Positions 37,466 to 46,351 of a stretch of 64,000 nt of DNA are shown here, in pieces. The notes beneath the pieces were generated by a model. The model did not search any database. It was not told the DNA's origin and was given only the letters and a program-made list of their open reading frames with translations. The stretch spans positions 1 through 64,000 of the forward strand of contig JAJEAR010000056.1 in the NCBI GenBank assembly GCA_022822665.1, given 5' to 3'. The stretch is from Alphaproteobacteria bacterium (GTDB taxonomy: Bacteria; Pseudomonadota; Alphaproteobacteria; Thalassobaculales; Thalassobaculaceae). Position numbers and translations under genes: made by a program. How positions within the stretch are numbered: position 1 is the stretch's first letter; each line of letters begins with the position of its first letter.

Positions 37466-37739
37466 GAGCGTCTCTCCTCGTGCCCCGGATTGTCTGGCCG
37501 CATTCTAGCCCGAACTCCCGGGCGACCGCAGCCCGTTTGCTCCGCCTTGCGCGCCATATCACGGTCTTGCTGGTTGCCCGCGCGGTGCCGGACGAACACT
37601 GCCCGGTTGCGACCGGGCGGATTGAGCCCCGTCTTCCGGCGCCGGCGTGGCCGTATGGCACCGGCGCGTGGTTCCCCGCTACAGTGACGGCGACCGGCGC
37701 CGGTACGCCGGACGCAGACGTGGTGGAGGACCACGCACC

Positions 37740-39254
37740 TTGGCGAACCGTCCCAGTATCGTGATCTTCTGTACCGACCAGCAGCGCGCCGACAGCCTGG
37801 GCTGCTACGGCAACGCCCTTGCACGAACGCCCAACATCGACGCCGTTGCGGCTCGGGGCGTGCGCTTCGGCAATCACCTGACGCCGAATCAGATCTGCTC
37901 TCCGAGCCGGGGCACGATGATCACGGGACGCTATCCGCGCCACCACGGCATGACGACGAACGGGCGCACCATGCTTGCGGGGATTGCGACACTGCCCGGG
38001 CTGCTTTCGCAGGCCGGGTACTCGACCCACGCGGTGGGCAAGCTGCATCTGCAACCCATCATGGCCGATCAGTCGCATGGATATCCCGAATCAGTGCCGT
38101 TCTGGCAGGCCGGATCCGGGTCGGGCTGGAACGGGCCCTACTTCGGGTTCGACACCGTCGACTTCATGATCGGCGAGTCGTTGCTTGCGACCGAGGCGGG
38201 TCACTACGCACAGTGGCTTCGTTCGCATCATCCCGAAGCCGTCGCGCTCTACCAGCCCGAGGCGGCGCTCGATCGACCCCTGGCGGACCTCGACGAAGCC
38301 TGGACCTCGGGCGTTCCCGACGCGCTGCACTACAACACCTGGATCGCGGACCGGGCGCTGGCGTTCCTCGCACGAGCCGAACCGCCGTTCATGCTCTTCG
38401 TATCCACTCCCGATCCGCATCATCCCTTCAGCCCGCCGCGGCCGTGGGCCGATCTGCTGGATGCCGCGTCCATACCGGCGCCCCGCGTCGTGCCGGGAGA
38501 ACTCGAACGGATGCCGGACTATGTCCGTGCACGTCTTTCGGCCGACTGGATCGACAACGATGCCGCGTCGGTCGAACAGGGTGGCATGACGGTGACGGAC
38601 GCTGTTTCGCCGGAGAGCCTGGCGCGCGCCATCGCCCTGACGCGGGGGATGGAGGCGCAGATCGACCACCAGTTCGGGCGGGTGCTGGCGATGCTCGACG
38701 CGACGGGGCTTGCCGATGAGACGGTCGTGGTCTTCACCTCCGATCACGGTGAGTTCCTGGGAAACCACGGGCTCCTGCACAAGGGACCGCCACCCTACGG
38801 CGATCTGTGCCGGGTGAGCTTCGTGATGGCGGGCCCGGGCATTCCGGTCGGGGAAGTCTCCGCGGCGCCGAGTTCCCACCTGGATATCGCCCCGACGCTG
38901 CTTGAGCTTGCAGGCGTTGATTCCGCGGAAGCCGGTCGGGACGGGGAGAGCCTGGTGCCGGTGTTGCGCGGCGGACGCCTGGGACGCCGGGAGCGGTTCC
39001 TCGAGTTCCATCCGCGCATTGACGCGCGCGTCTACAACCACTCCATCGTTGCAGACGGGTGGCGCCTGACGCTCTATCCCGGGGGCGAGCCGCACTGGGG
39101 CGATCTGTTTGACCTCGAGGCCGATCCGGGCGAGCACCGGAACCTGTTCAACGACACCGCCTTCGGCGCACGGCGGGATCGCCTCGCCGAACGCCTCGTG
39201 TCCTGCTTTCCGGCAAGGCCCGATGCCGGGACCGCGCTGATCGCCAAGTGGTGA
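37740..39254 (+). CDS. Type I sulfatase
   Basis: A 504-residue sulfatase of the alkaline phosphatase superfamily. The Cys-type formylglycine motif CSPSR starts at Cys53, preceded by the metal-binding FCTDQQRADSLGCYGN; the downstream VFTSDHGEFLGNHG supplies further metal ligands. It removes sulfate esters or choline-type sulfates. The TTG start at 37740 has GGAGG about 12 bases upstream; a 31-codon upstream extension in frame is Arg-rich and unlikely. No formylglycine-generating enzyme is in the window. It has no signal peptide, so it is probably cytoplasmic. Divergent from the SDR gene. Confidence 0.85.
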   Translation: MANRPSIVIFCTDQQRADSLGCYGNALARTPNIDAVAARGVRFGNHLTPNQICSPSRGTMITGRYPRHHGMTTNGRTMLAGIATLPGLLSQAGYSTHAVGKLHLQPIMADQSHGYPESVPFWQAGSGSGWNGPYFGFDTVDFMIGESLLATEAGHYAQWLRSHHPEAVALYQPEAALDRPLADLDEAWTSGVPDALHYNTWIADRALAFLARAEPPFMLFVSTPDPHHPFSPPRPWADLLDAASIPAPRVVPGELERMPDYVRARLSADWIDNDAASVEQGGMTVTDAVSPESLARAIALTRGMEAQIDHQFGRVLAMLDATGLADETVVVFTSDHGEFLGNHGLLHKGPPPYGDLCRVSFVMAGPGIPVGEVSAAPSSHLDIAPTLLELAGVDSAEAGRDGESLVPVLRGGRLGRRERFLEFHPRIDARVYNHSIVADGWRLTLYPGGEPHWGDLFDLEADPGEHRNLFNDTAFGARRDRLAERLVSCFPARPDAGTALIAKW

Positions 39255-39676
39255 GGTGCCGCGGTGAGCGGCTCACGGACCCCCGCGCCCGGGTGCGTGT
39301 CGGCCACGATCGTGGGCGGTCCCGTGCTCTGCGGGCGCCTTCGCCGCGACCGTGAACTCCCGAGGGTATCGAACCCGGGCGCGCGCGTTTTCTCACGCCA
39401 GTACCCTGTACGGGGAATGAAAGAGACTTCATCCCGTCAATACCGCTTTGTTCACATTCTCGACCTGCGCGAAGGCGATCGGGTGAACCCGGGCCGGATC
39501 GACGTGGCGACCCTCCAATGGTCGCTTTCCGGCGGGCGTTACTCCAGTCAACACGCATCGCGGCGGGTCCCGTCCTGGACTCCCGACCGCGAACCGATAG
39601 CGATTCAAGGTGGATGTAACGAGGTCTGCAAGCCGACCGCCGGCATGCCGTGAGTGCCGTGACCGCCCTTGCATCC
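39255..39676. other. Gene-free region between sulfatase and mcrC
   Basis: 422 bp in which the sulfatase and mcrC genes converge. Small frames show no domain. It lies at the right-hand edge of the McrBC island and may contain the island boundary, but I found no direct repeat that would mark an attachment site. Confidence 0.4.
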
Positions 39677-40921
39677 TCACCCGGGCCGCTGGAAGCCGAC
39701 GATGCCGTGTAGGCTTTCCGCCACGCCGTGCGGACGGCCGACATCGACCGTCGCCACGTCCACCGAGAGGCCGAAACCTGCGTTCCTCCAGTGGCGGACG
39801 ATGCCGCGCTCGCCGACTCCACGGTGCCAGGGATAGAGAAGAACCACGCGGGCGACACCGTAGGCCTGCGCATATGTCAGCATCTGATAGATGTCGCCGG
39901 GCTCGATCCCGAGGTCTTTCCGCGCCGGATGGAGCGCCTTCCACTTTGTGTCAAGAACGATGCGCTCGTCCGGGGGCTCGATCACGGCGTCGGGGCGCAG
40001 AGCAAACAGCGGCTGGCCGCTCCCGTCGGCCAGCGCGTGTCGGCCCCGATTCTGGAGCATGACGCGCCGCGGTGCGAGGGCGCGTTGCAGGCTTCGCCCG
40101 ACGAACGCCTCGAACAGGTCGTTCATGGGAAACAGCAGCGCGAAGCCTTCCACGCCACCGGCCGCGGTGCTCTGCCAGTCCCCCGCGAGGAAGAGTCGGG
40201 CAAGGCGGTACAGGGCGTGAAAGTCCGCGTTGGTCCGGTCGAGCCGGACCGGCTCCTCGAGCGGGCGCGGCGAGTCGCCCGTGCGTTCGAAACGCGCGGC
40301 AAGCTCGCCGAGCGCCCGGACGTTCGCTACGGAACGGGCGAGTTGCGCAAGCCGCACAACCGCCGCCTTCAGGACGCGATTGAGTGGCGAATCCTCCGAC
40401 AGTTCTCCGAACCGGCAGGCGAGCCGGTCCGGCCGGACCGCGAGACGGGTAAACTGCCGTGTAACGTCGAGCCGCCCGCGCAATGCGCGCAGATCCGCCT
40501 CGCGGGTGACGTAGCGGCGGGGCAGGCCGCGACGGACGGTCTCCAGCAGCTGGCCGGCGAATAGCCCGAGGAGCAGTTCCAGCAGGTCGCGCCGCTGCAT
40601 TTCCATGGTTGCGGACCCGCCCTCGGCCAAGGGCAGGTCGTAGGCCACAGCGAGCATGTGGACCAGCGCACGGCGCACGGCACCGTCGCAGCCGTCGATC
40701 TTCGGCAGGATTTCGAGGCTCCGCCCGGGAAACGCGAGAACGCCGACGACCTGCCCGGCTTTCAAGCCCCGGCGGGTGCGGACGAGAACGTCGGTCTCCC
40801 GCAGCTTCAAGCGTCGCGCCGCGCGCTTGGCGAGCGAGTGGAACCGGTCGGCTTCTGGCTCGGTCGGGCCGTCGCCGCCGACTGGCAATTCCTCCCATTC
40901 GCGGCACCTCAGGAGGGTCAC
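39677..40921 (-). CDS. mcrC: McrC-like nuclease subunit of McrBC restriction system
   Basis: The 414-residue partner of McrB. The N-terminal domain precedes a PD-(D/E)xK nuclease core in which LRPDAVI (Asp) and IVLDTKWKAL (Asp-x-Lys) supply the catalytic residues, followed by the QMLTYAQAYG helix. It cleaves DNA when McrB translocates. GTG at 40921 begins 7 bp after the mcrB stop and gives a typical N-terminus (VTLLRCREWEEL). Longer in-frame starts overlap mcrB and are Arg-rich. The pair restricts modified-cytosine DNA, defending against phage. Confidence 0.92.
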   Translation of the reverse strand: MTLLRCREWEELPVGGDGPTEPEADRFHSLAKRAARRLKLRETDVLVRTRRGLKAGQVVGVLAFPGRSLEILPKIDGCDGAVRRALVHMLAVAYDLPLAEGGSATMEMQRRDLLELLLGLFAGQLLETVRRGLPRRYVTREADLRALRGRLDVTRQFTRLAVRPDRLACRFGELSEDSPLNRVLKAAVVRLAQLARSVANVRALGELAARFERTGDSPRPLEEPVRLDRTNADFHALYRLARLFLAGDWQSTAAGGVEGFALLFPMNDLFEAFVGRSLQRALAPRRVMLQNRGRHALADGSGQPLFALRPDAVIEPPDERIVLDTKWKALHPARKDLGIEPGDIYQMLTYAQAYGVARVVLLYPWHRGVGERGIVRHWRNAGFGLSVDVATVDVGRPHGVAESLHGIVGFQRPG

Positions 40922-40928
40922 GGTGGCT

Positions 40929-42782
40929 CTACCCGTCCTCGGCCATTCCACCTTGCGGCGGCGCGCCCGAAACGAGACGCGCGTATGCCGAGTCCGCGTA
41001 AGGCGGCTCGACCGCAGACCAGCGGAACCGCGTCTCACCCGTGTCGGCCTCGACGCCCGGCGGCGGGCTGAGCGGCTCCCCGCGCACGAAGTCCTCGCCT
41101 CCGCCGAGCACCGCACGGACCTTGCGCCAGTCGTCGTGGAAGTACTCGGCGATGAGCGGAACGATCTTGCGGCGCATGATGTTGTCGACGTCCGACTTGC
41201 TCGCCGCGCCCATGAGCCATGCGTGCCCGATCAGGTGGTCGCGGTCTATCAGCCATTCCAGCCGTCTGTTCACGGCGCCAAGCACCGCCGGCAGGTCGAC
41301 GCCCGTCCGCCCGGCCGCTTCCTCGAGCGCGCCCGGCGTCGGTGCGAGCTCCTCGAAATCGAACCGTCGACGCACTGCCGTATCGAGAAGCGCGATGGAA
41401 CGGTCCGCTGTGTTCATCGTTCCCAGCACGTGCAGATTGGCGGGCAGTGTGAACCGCTCGCCGGAATACGGCAGCACGACCGAAACCGCGTTCTCCGCGC
41501 CCGCGCGCTTGTCCTCCTCCAGGAGCGTGACGAGCTCGCCGAGCACCTTCGAGACATTGGCCCGGTTGATCTCGTCGATGACGAGGACGTGCGGCGCCGT
41601 GTTCGCGCGGGCGCGGGTCGCGATGCGCTTGAGCGCGCCGGGCACGGGCTCGAGACGAAATCCCATACCGCCGTCCGTTTCGGGGCGTAGGCCCTCGACG
41701 AACTCTTCGTATCCGTAGGACTCGTGGAACGTGACGAACGCGACGCGCTCCTCTTCCACGAGTGCGTCGTAGCGCAAGCGAGCATCCGCGTCTGTCCGTT
41801 GCCCCGACCCGTCGCAGATCTCGACGCAGCGGCGGGCGGTGGCCCAGGTCTTTCCGGTTCCGGGCGGACCGTAGAGGATCGTGTTGAGGGAACGCTTTTC
41901 GTCTCTGGCGGGTGGCGTTTCGCGCGTCAGACCGCCAACGCGCCGCCGATCACCCGGGCCCGGTTCATCATTCCGCCACGCGTCCCTGAAAGGTGACTGA
42001 TAGAAGTGGATTTCCTGTCCTGGGTGTTCCTGTTCCAGCCTTTCTCGAACGCCCAGCAGGGCCCGGTCAACGACCGCGCAGCTGGCGCCGCCGTCGATCC
42101 CGGAGGATGTGCCCCATTTGCGGTGATAGGCCTCGACAATTTTCCTCTTGTGACTCTCGGTGGATATCGCCTCGAACGAATCCGGGAACAGAAGAAACAG
42201 GAAAACATGTCGAAGTTGACGCCTGTCAGACTCCTCCCTGCCGTCGAGCCATTCAGCGAAGCGCCACGCGTCGCTCAGAAGCACCTTCCGGTCCTCCGCC
42301 GAACGGGAAAACCAGTTGATCATGACCTTGATGAAGAAAACGAACTCGCGCCATTTTCCCGTACTGTAGGCGGTACCGGGATGTATGACCCCGCGGTCCA
42401 GAACCTCGCCCAACGCCGGACTATCGGCCGGCAGCGGCGTCCCGGACCACCCCCACACGGTCTCGACATATGCAAGCTTCGTTCCCCGTTTCAGATTGCT
42501 TGATATGAGAAAGTATGCCCATGTCATCTCGGACCACAGGCGCTTCGCCTCGGGAAGGGCGGGCTTCAACAGATATTCCAGCTTCACCTCGAACGAGGAT
42601 TTTTCGGGAAGCTTGTCGTCTACGGAGTGCGCGTTGTCCACGAAGTGGGTATGCAAGTCACGGAAGTTGTCCAATGTCCACAACCGTTCTTCCGAGAACA
42701 CGGAGCCTCCGCCCAGGAGGCACTCCCGCTTCCACTCCTCGGCCGCCTTGAGAACGGCGTCCGCCTGTGCCAGTCGGCCCAT
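40929..42782 (-). CDS. mcrB: McrB-like GTPase of McrBC restriction system
   Basis: This 617-residue protein has a variable N-terminal DNA-recognition part of about 320 residues and an AAA+ GTPase core. Walker A is GPPGTGKTW, Walker B is VLVIDEINRAN, and the McrB signature TMNTADRSIALLDTAVRRRF follows. It drives translocation and activates McrC. ATG at 42782 has GGAGG about 8 bases upstream, and this ribosome-binding region lies inside or at the edge of an IS1380 transposase remnant. Which modified base it recognises depends on the N-terminal part and cannot be read from sequence. Confidence 0.93.
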   Translation of the reverse strand: MGRLAQADAVLKAAEEWKRECLLGGGSVFSEERLWTLDNFRDLHTHFVDNAHSVDDKLPEKSSFEVKLEYLLKPALPEAKRLWSEMTWAYFLISSNLKRGTKLAYVETVWGWSGTPLPADSPALGEVLDRGVIHPGTAYSTGKWREFVFFIKVMINWFSRSAEDRKVLLSDAWRFAEWLDGREESDRRQLRHVFLFLLFPDSFEAISTESHKRKIVEAYHRKWGTSSGIDGGASCAVVDRALLGVRERLEQEHPGQEIHFYQSPFRDAWRNDEPGPGDRRRVGGLTRETPPARDEKRSLNTILYGPPGTGKTWATARRCVEICDGSGQRTDADARLRYDALVEEERVAFVTFHESYGYEEFVEGLRPETDGGMGFRLEPVPGALKRIATRARANTAPHVLVIDEINRANVSKVLGELVTLLEEDKRAGAENAVSVVLPYSGERFTLPANLHVLGTMNTADRSIALLDTAVRRRFDFEELAPTPGALEEAAGRTGVDLPAVLGAVNRRLEWLIDRDHLIGHAWLMGAASKSDVDNIMRRKIVPLIAEYFHDDWRKVRAVLGGGEDFVRGEPLSPPPGVEADTGETRFRWSAVEPPYADSAYARLVSGAPPQGGMAEDG

Positions 42783-42789
42783 TCCGCAA

Positions 42790-42981
42790 CCTCCGCGCTC
42801 GATCGTCCACATCTTCGTACCCGCACGCGATCGTGAACATGCGGAAACCCGGCATCGCCGGCAGCATGTGAACCACCTGCTCCGGGTCGCGCCACTCCCG
42901 GATGCACTCCGCAAGCACCCCGACCAGGCCGAGCTGACGCTCCGCCTCCCACAGGAAAACCAGTCCCCGTCGCACAATATC
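42790..42981 (-). mobile_element. IS1380-family transposase remnant
   Basis: One frame encodes a stretch beginning RRGLVFLWEAERQLGLVGVL and continuing through REWRDPEQVVHMLPAM to FTIACGYEDVDD, the N-terminal part of IS1380 transposases. The DDE catalytic portion is absent and the upstream N-terminus is also missing. Only about 60 codons remain, ending at the mcrB ribosome-binding site. It is a decayed insertion sequence, not a functional element. Confidence 0.7.
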
Positions 42982-43106
42982 CGGCCACCGCCTGTTCAGC
43001 CGGCGAGCATGTGCTCATACCACAGCCCCGGCGATTATCGAGCCAACCTGCTCGGCCGTTGCGAGCAGACGCGTGTCGGTGAGGCGGGCCTATACCGCTG
43101 TGGTCC

Positions 43107-43590
43107 CTATAGGTCATGCAGGCGGAGTCCGCCGAGGGGTACGGCGCCCGGACGAGTCTTTGAGTCGCGCAGATTGATGGTGTCGGCCCCGATATCGCGC
43201 CAGCGGAAATCGACACCTTGCTTCAGTCCCATCCGGTAAACGCCAGCAGCCGGATCGCGGCGATGGCCTCGGGCCATTCGGCCTCGTGGGCGTCAAGCGA
43301 GCGCCCGAGCCGCACCAGCTCGTCGGCGTCGAGGAACCGCGCGGCGTGGTTCCCGGGGTTCTTCCGGATGTCAAGACAAGGCTTACTGCCGCCCGGGCGG
43401 AATCTCCACTCCTCGGCCCGGAACATCAGCGTGCGCCAGATCTTTGAAGGTGCGGCAAGCGGCGCCGGGCCTGTCCTTGCTGGCCCCGTCGAACCACCAC
43501 GCGGCCACGTCCTCGGGGGCGAAGGTATCAAGCGGTATCCTGCCGAACACGGACAGAACGCGGGACTTCGTGAGAACCCTGACACGGCCG
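43107..43590 (-). pseudogene. Tyrosine integrase remnant with frameshifts
   Basis: Three pieces in different frames follow one another along an integrase. The first is SRVLSVFGRIPLDTFAPEDV...PGAACRTFKDL, a core-binding domain. The second is KNPGNHAARFLDADELVRLG...IAAIRLLAFTG, the start of the catalytic domain. The third is VDFRWRDIGADTINLRDSKT...LRLHDL, reaching the HxLR-type box. The sequence stops at HDL immediately before the catalytic Arg-His, where TAG follows. At least two frameshifts and a 3' truncation make it non-functional. It marks an old island or prophage integration next to McrBC. Confidence 0.7.
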
Positions 43591-44154
43591 GACAGGTGGT
43601 TCCGGCGACTGAAGTCTGAAGCGCATCGAATTCCGCTGGCTTTGACTGCCATGGCCAATTTCGCCCAAGGGGTCCGGCTCTGAAGGCCTGTCCCAAGGAA
43701 GGGAGGCGGGGTTTCAGGGACCAGCCTGCGTGGTGAGTCGGTCAGCGCGAACGCCGTGGTCCGCCGGACGCAGTCGGGCCTGTTCGACGTCGCTGGATCC
43801 CGCATAACGCGCTTTTCCTGCCAGCTCGACGATCGCGTCGGCTGCGGAGCGGGATGATCGACCCGCCGACAGTGCCGCGGGAGGCCGGGAACGTCGGGTT
43901 CCTGCAGGACCAGGGGCCCCCCGCGGTGTGCTCAGGATGTGTTCATGTTCCGATGGCTGAAGGGCGTTGCGCCAGGTCCGGTGCCTGGGACCGGACGGCG
44001 GCGACGGGGTGACAGTGACTTTGCCACCCGGAACTTGCGTGGTATCAAGCGCGCGGCGATCCGTTCGGGCGATACATCCGCGGATCGGGTGTCCGTTTGC
44101 CATCAGCACGGCACGCTGCAATGATGGGCAGCGTACGACCACGGGGAACGCAGC
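43591..44154. other. Gene-free region before folE
   Basis: 564 bp from the decayed integrase to folE. No tRNA gene or direct repeat was found that would explain the integration site. It should include the folE promoter. No riboswitch-like structure was recognised. Confidence 0.4.
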
Positions 44155-44793
44155 ATGTCGCCAGACGACCATGGTTCCGCCGGGCCCGAGGTTCTGGACC
44201 CGGTCGGTTCGTTGCGCAGACTGAAACCGAGCCGGGACGATGCGGAACAGGCGGTCCGCACCCTGATCCAGTGGATCGGCGACGACCCTGACCGGGAAGG
44301 TCTGGTTGATACGCCGTCGCGGGTGGTCCGCGCGTACCGGGAACTGTTCGGCGGATACGAGCAGGATCCGGCCGCCGTGCTGGCCCGCACCTTCGAGGAA
44401 ACCGGGGACTACCAGGACATGGTGCTGCTGCGGAACGTCCGCATCGAGTCCTTCTGCGAGCACCACATACTGCCGATCATCGGCGTGGCGCATGTTGCCT
44501 ACATCCCGCGCAACCGGGTTGTCGGCGTCAGCAAGCTTGCGCGGGTCGTCGAGATCTATGCCCGCAGGCTGCAGATCCAGGAAAAACTGACCCGGCAGAT
44601 CGCGACCACCATCGACGAGGTCCTCCATCCCATGGGGGTCGCGGTGGTGATACGGGCATCGCACCAGTGCATGACCACGCGCGGGGTGTACAAGCCCGGT
44701 GTGGAGATGGTGACGCGAACCATGACCGGGTGTTTCCAGGACGATACCGACCTTCGCCGCGACTTCCTGCAGCTTGCCGATCAGACTGCGTGA
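44155..44793 (+). CDS. folE: GTP cyclohydrolase I
   Basis: A 212-residue enzyme that converts GTP to dihydroneopterin triphosphate, the first step of tetrahydrofolate (and pterin) synthesis. Zinc and substrate residues are visible: SFCEHHILP near residue 99 and [10 protein letters not shown] near 168, with the conserved CxxH-type ligands. It lacks only a conventional strong ribosome-binding site. A short gap of about 85 bp separates it from trkH. Confidence 0.95.
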   Translation: MSPDDHGSAGPEVLDPVGSLRRLKPSRDDAEQAVRTLIQWIGDDPDREGLVDTPSRVVRAYRELFGGYEQDPAAVLARTFEETGDYQDMVLLRNVRIESFCEHHILPIIGVAHVAYIPRNRVVGVSKLARVVEIYARRLQIQEKLTRQIATTIDEVLHPMGVAVVIRASHQCMTTRGVYKPGVEMVTRTMTGCFQDDTDLRRDFLQLADQTA

Positions 44794-44879
44794 GGGTGCG
44801 GGGCTGCGGCGAGTGCGCCACCGGTCCTGACCGGGGGCTTTCGCGTCGGGAGTGTTGAACCGCCCGGGATGGAGCTGTC

Positions 44880-46331
44880 GTGGTCGCGGTCGGACCGGTC
44901 CTGTTCATCATCGGCCTGCTGATGTCGCTGCTGGCGGTGGCCATGTCGGTGCCCGCGCTGGTCGATCTCGCGAACGGCCACGCGGACTGGCAGGTGTTCG
45001 CGGGCTCGGCGGGAGTGTCGCTGTTCGTGGGCACCGGCCTGATGCTGGTGACCCGGACCGGAGCCCACACCCGCCTCGGGCTGCGCGAGGCGTTCCTGCT
45101 CACCACGATCAGCTGGCTCGCGGTGGCCATCGTCGGCGCCATGCCATTCGCCTTTTCCGATCTCGGCATGGGGGTCGCCGACGCGTTTTTCGAGTCGATG
45201 TCCGGCATCACGACCACCGGCTCGACCGTCATTGCCGACCTCGACGCCGTCTCCCCGGGGATCCTGCTCTGGCGGGCCCTGCTGCAGTGGCTCGGGGGAG
45301 TCGGCATCATCGTGATGGCGCTCGCCATCCTGCCGATCCTGAGCGTCGGCGGCATGCAGCTCTTCGTCACCGAGGCATTCGACACGCCGGACAAGGTGTT
45401 GCCCAGGGCGGCATCGCTGGCCGGTGCGATCTTCGCGATCTACCTGCTCCTGACCTCGATCTGCGCTCTGGCGCTGTGGCTGGTCGGGTTCTCGGGCTTC
45501 GATGCCATTACCCATGCCATGACCACCATTGCCACCGGCGGGTACTCGACCCGGGACGGGTCGATCGGCTTCTTCGAGAACCCGCGTGCCGAGTGGATCA
45601 TCGTCGCCGGGATGATCATCGGCTCCCTGCCGTTCGTCTACTACCTCTCGGCCGTGCGCGGGGAGGTGATGCCGATCTTCCGGGACAGCCAGGTGCAGTG
45701 GTTCCTGGGCGTGGTCGTGATCTCGGTCGGCGCCGTGGTGCTGTGGCTGTGGCTGGGTCTCGGAATGGGGCCGCTCGATGCGGTGCGCTACGGCACCTTC
45801 AACGTGATCTCGGTCCTGACGGGAACCGGGTACAGTACCGCGGAGTTCGACAGCTGGGGCGGGTTCCCGTTCATCCTTTTGCTGTGTCTCATGTTCGTCG
45901 GCGGCTGTGCCGGGTCCACCACCTGTGGCATCAAGATCTTCCGCTTCCAGGTCCTCTACGCGACCGCCCGGGTCCAGGTTCGCCAGCTGATGTTGCCGCA
46001 CGGCGTGTTCATCGCCTACTACAACCGCAAGCCGATTTCCGAAAGCGTGTCCCACGCGGTCATGGGGTTCTTCTACCTCTACATCTGCTCCTTCGTGATC
46101 CTGGCGGCGGCGCTCGGCGCGATCGGTCTCGACTTCGTCACCGCGATGTCTGGTGCCGCGACGGCGCTCAGCAACGTCGGCCCCGGTCTTGGCGACACCA
46201 TCGGACCGTCCGGCAACTTCAGTACCCTGCCGGAAGCCGCCAAGTGGTTGCTGTCGATCGGCATGTTGCTCGGAAGACTTGAGCTCTTTACCGTCCTGGT
46301 GCTGTTCTCCGCAGCATTCTGGACCCGCTGA
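44880..46331 (+). CDS. trkH: TrkH-type potassium uptake protein
   Basis: This 483-residue inner-membrane potassium transporter has the four selectivity-filter loops in order: MSGITTTGSTV near residue 107, TTIATGGYSTRDG near 217, SVLTGTGYST near 312, and ALSNVGPGLG near 428. It requires a TrkA regulatory subunit encoded elsewhere. The GTG at 44880 is the likely start. It is followed 20 bp later by argE on the same strand. Confidence 0.93.
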   Translation: MVAVGPVLFIIGLLMSLLAVAMSVPALVDLANGHADWQVFAGSAGVSLFVGTGLMLVTRTGAHTRLGLREAFLLTTISWLAVAIVGAMPFAFSDLGMGVADAFFESMSGITTTGSTVIADLDAVSPGILLWRALLQWLGGVGIIVMALAILPILSVGGMQLFVTEAFDTPDKVLPRAASLAGAIFAIYLLLTSICALALWLVGFSGFDAITHAMTTIATGGYSTRDGSIGFFENPRAEWIIVAGMIIGSLPFVYYLSAVRGEVMPIFRDSQVQWFLGVVVISVGAVVLWLWLGLGMGPLDAVRYGTFNVISVLTGTGYSTAEFDSWGGFPFILLLCLMFVGGCAGSTTCGIKIFRFQVLYATARVQVRQLMLPHGVFIAYYNRKPISESVSHAVMGFFYLYICSFVILAAALGAIGLDFVTAMSGAATALSNVGPGLGDTIGPSGNFSTLPEAAKWLLSIGMLLGRLELFTVLVLFSAAFWTR

Positions 46332-46351
46332 AGCCCGGGAGGAACCGAGTG

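Noticed and set aside
39360..39390. GGGTTCGATACCC on the minus strand, resembling a tRNA T-arm
   Set aside because: The flanking bases do not form the five-pair T-stem and no anticodon or acceptor stem is near.
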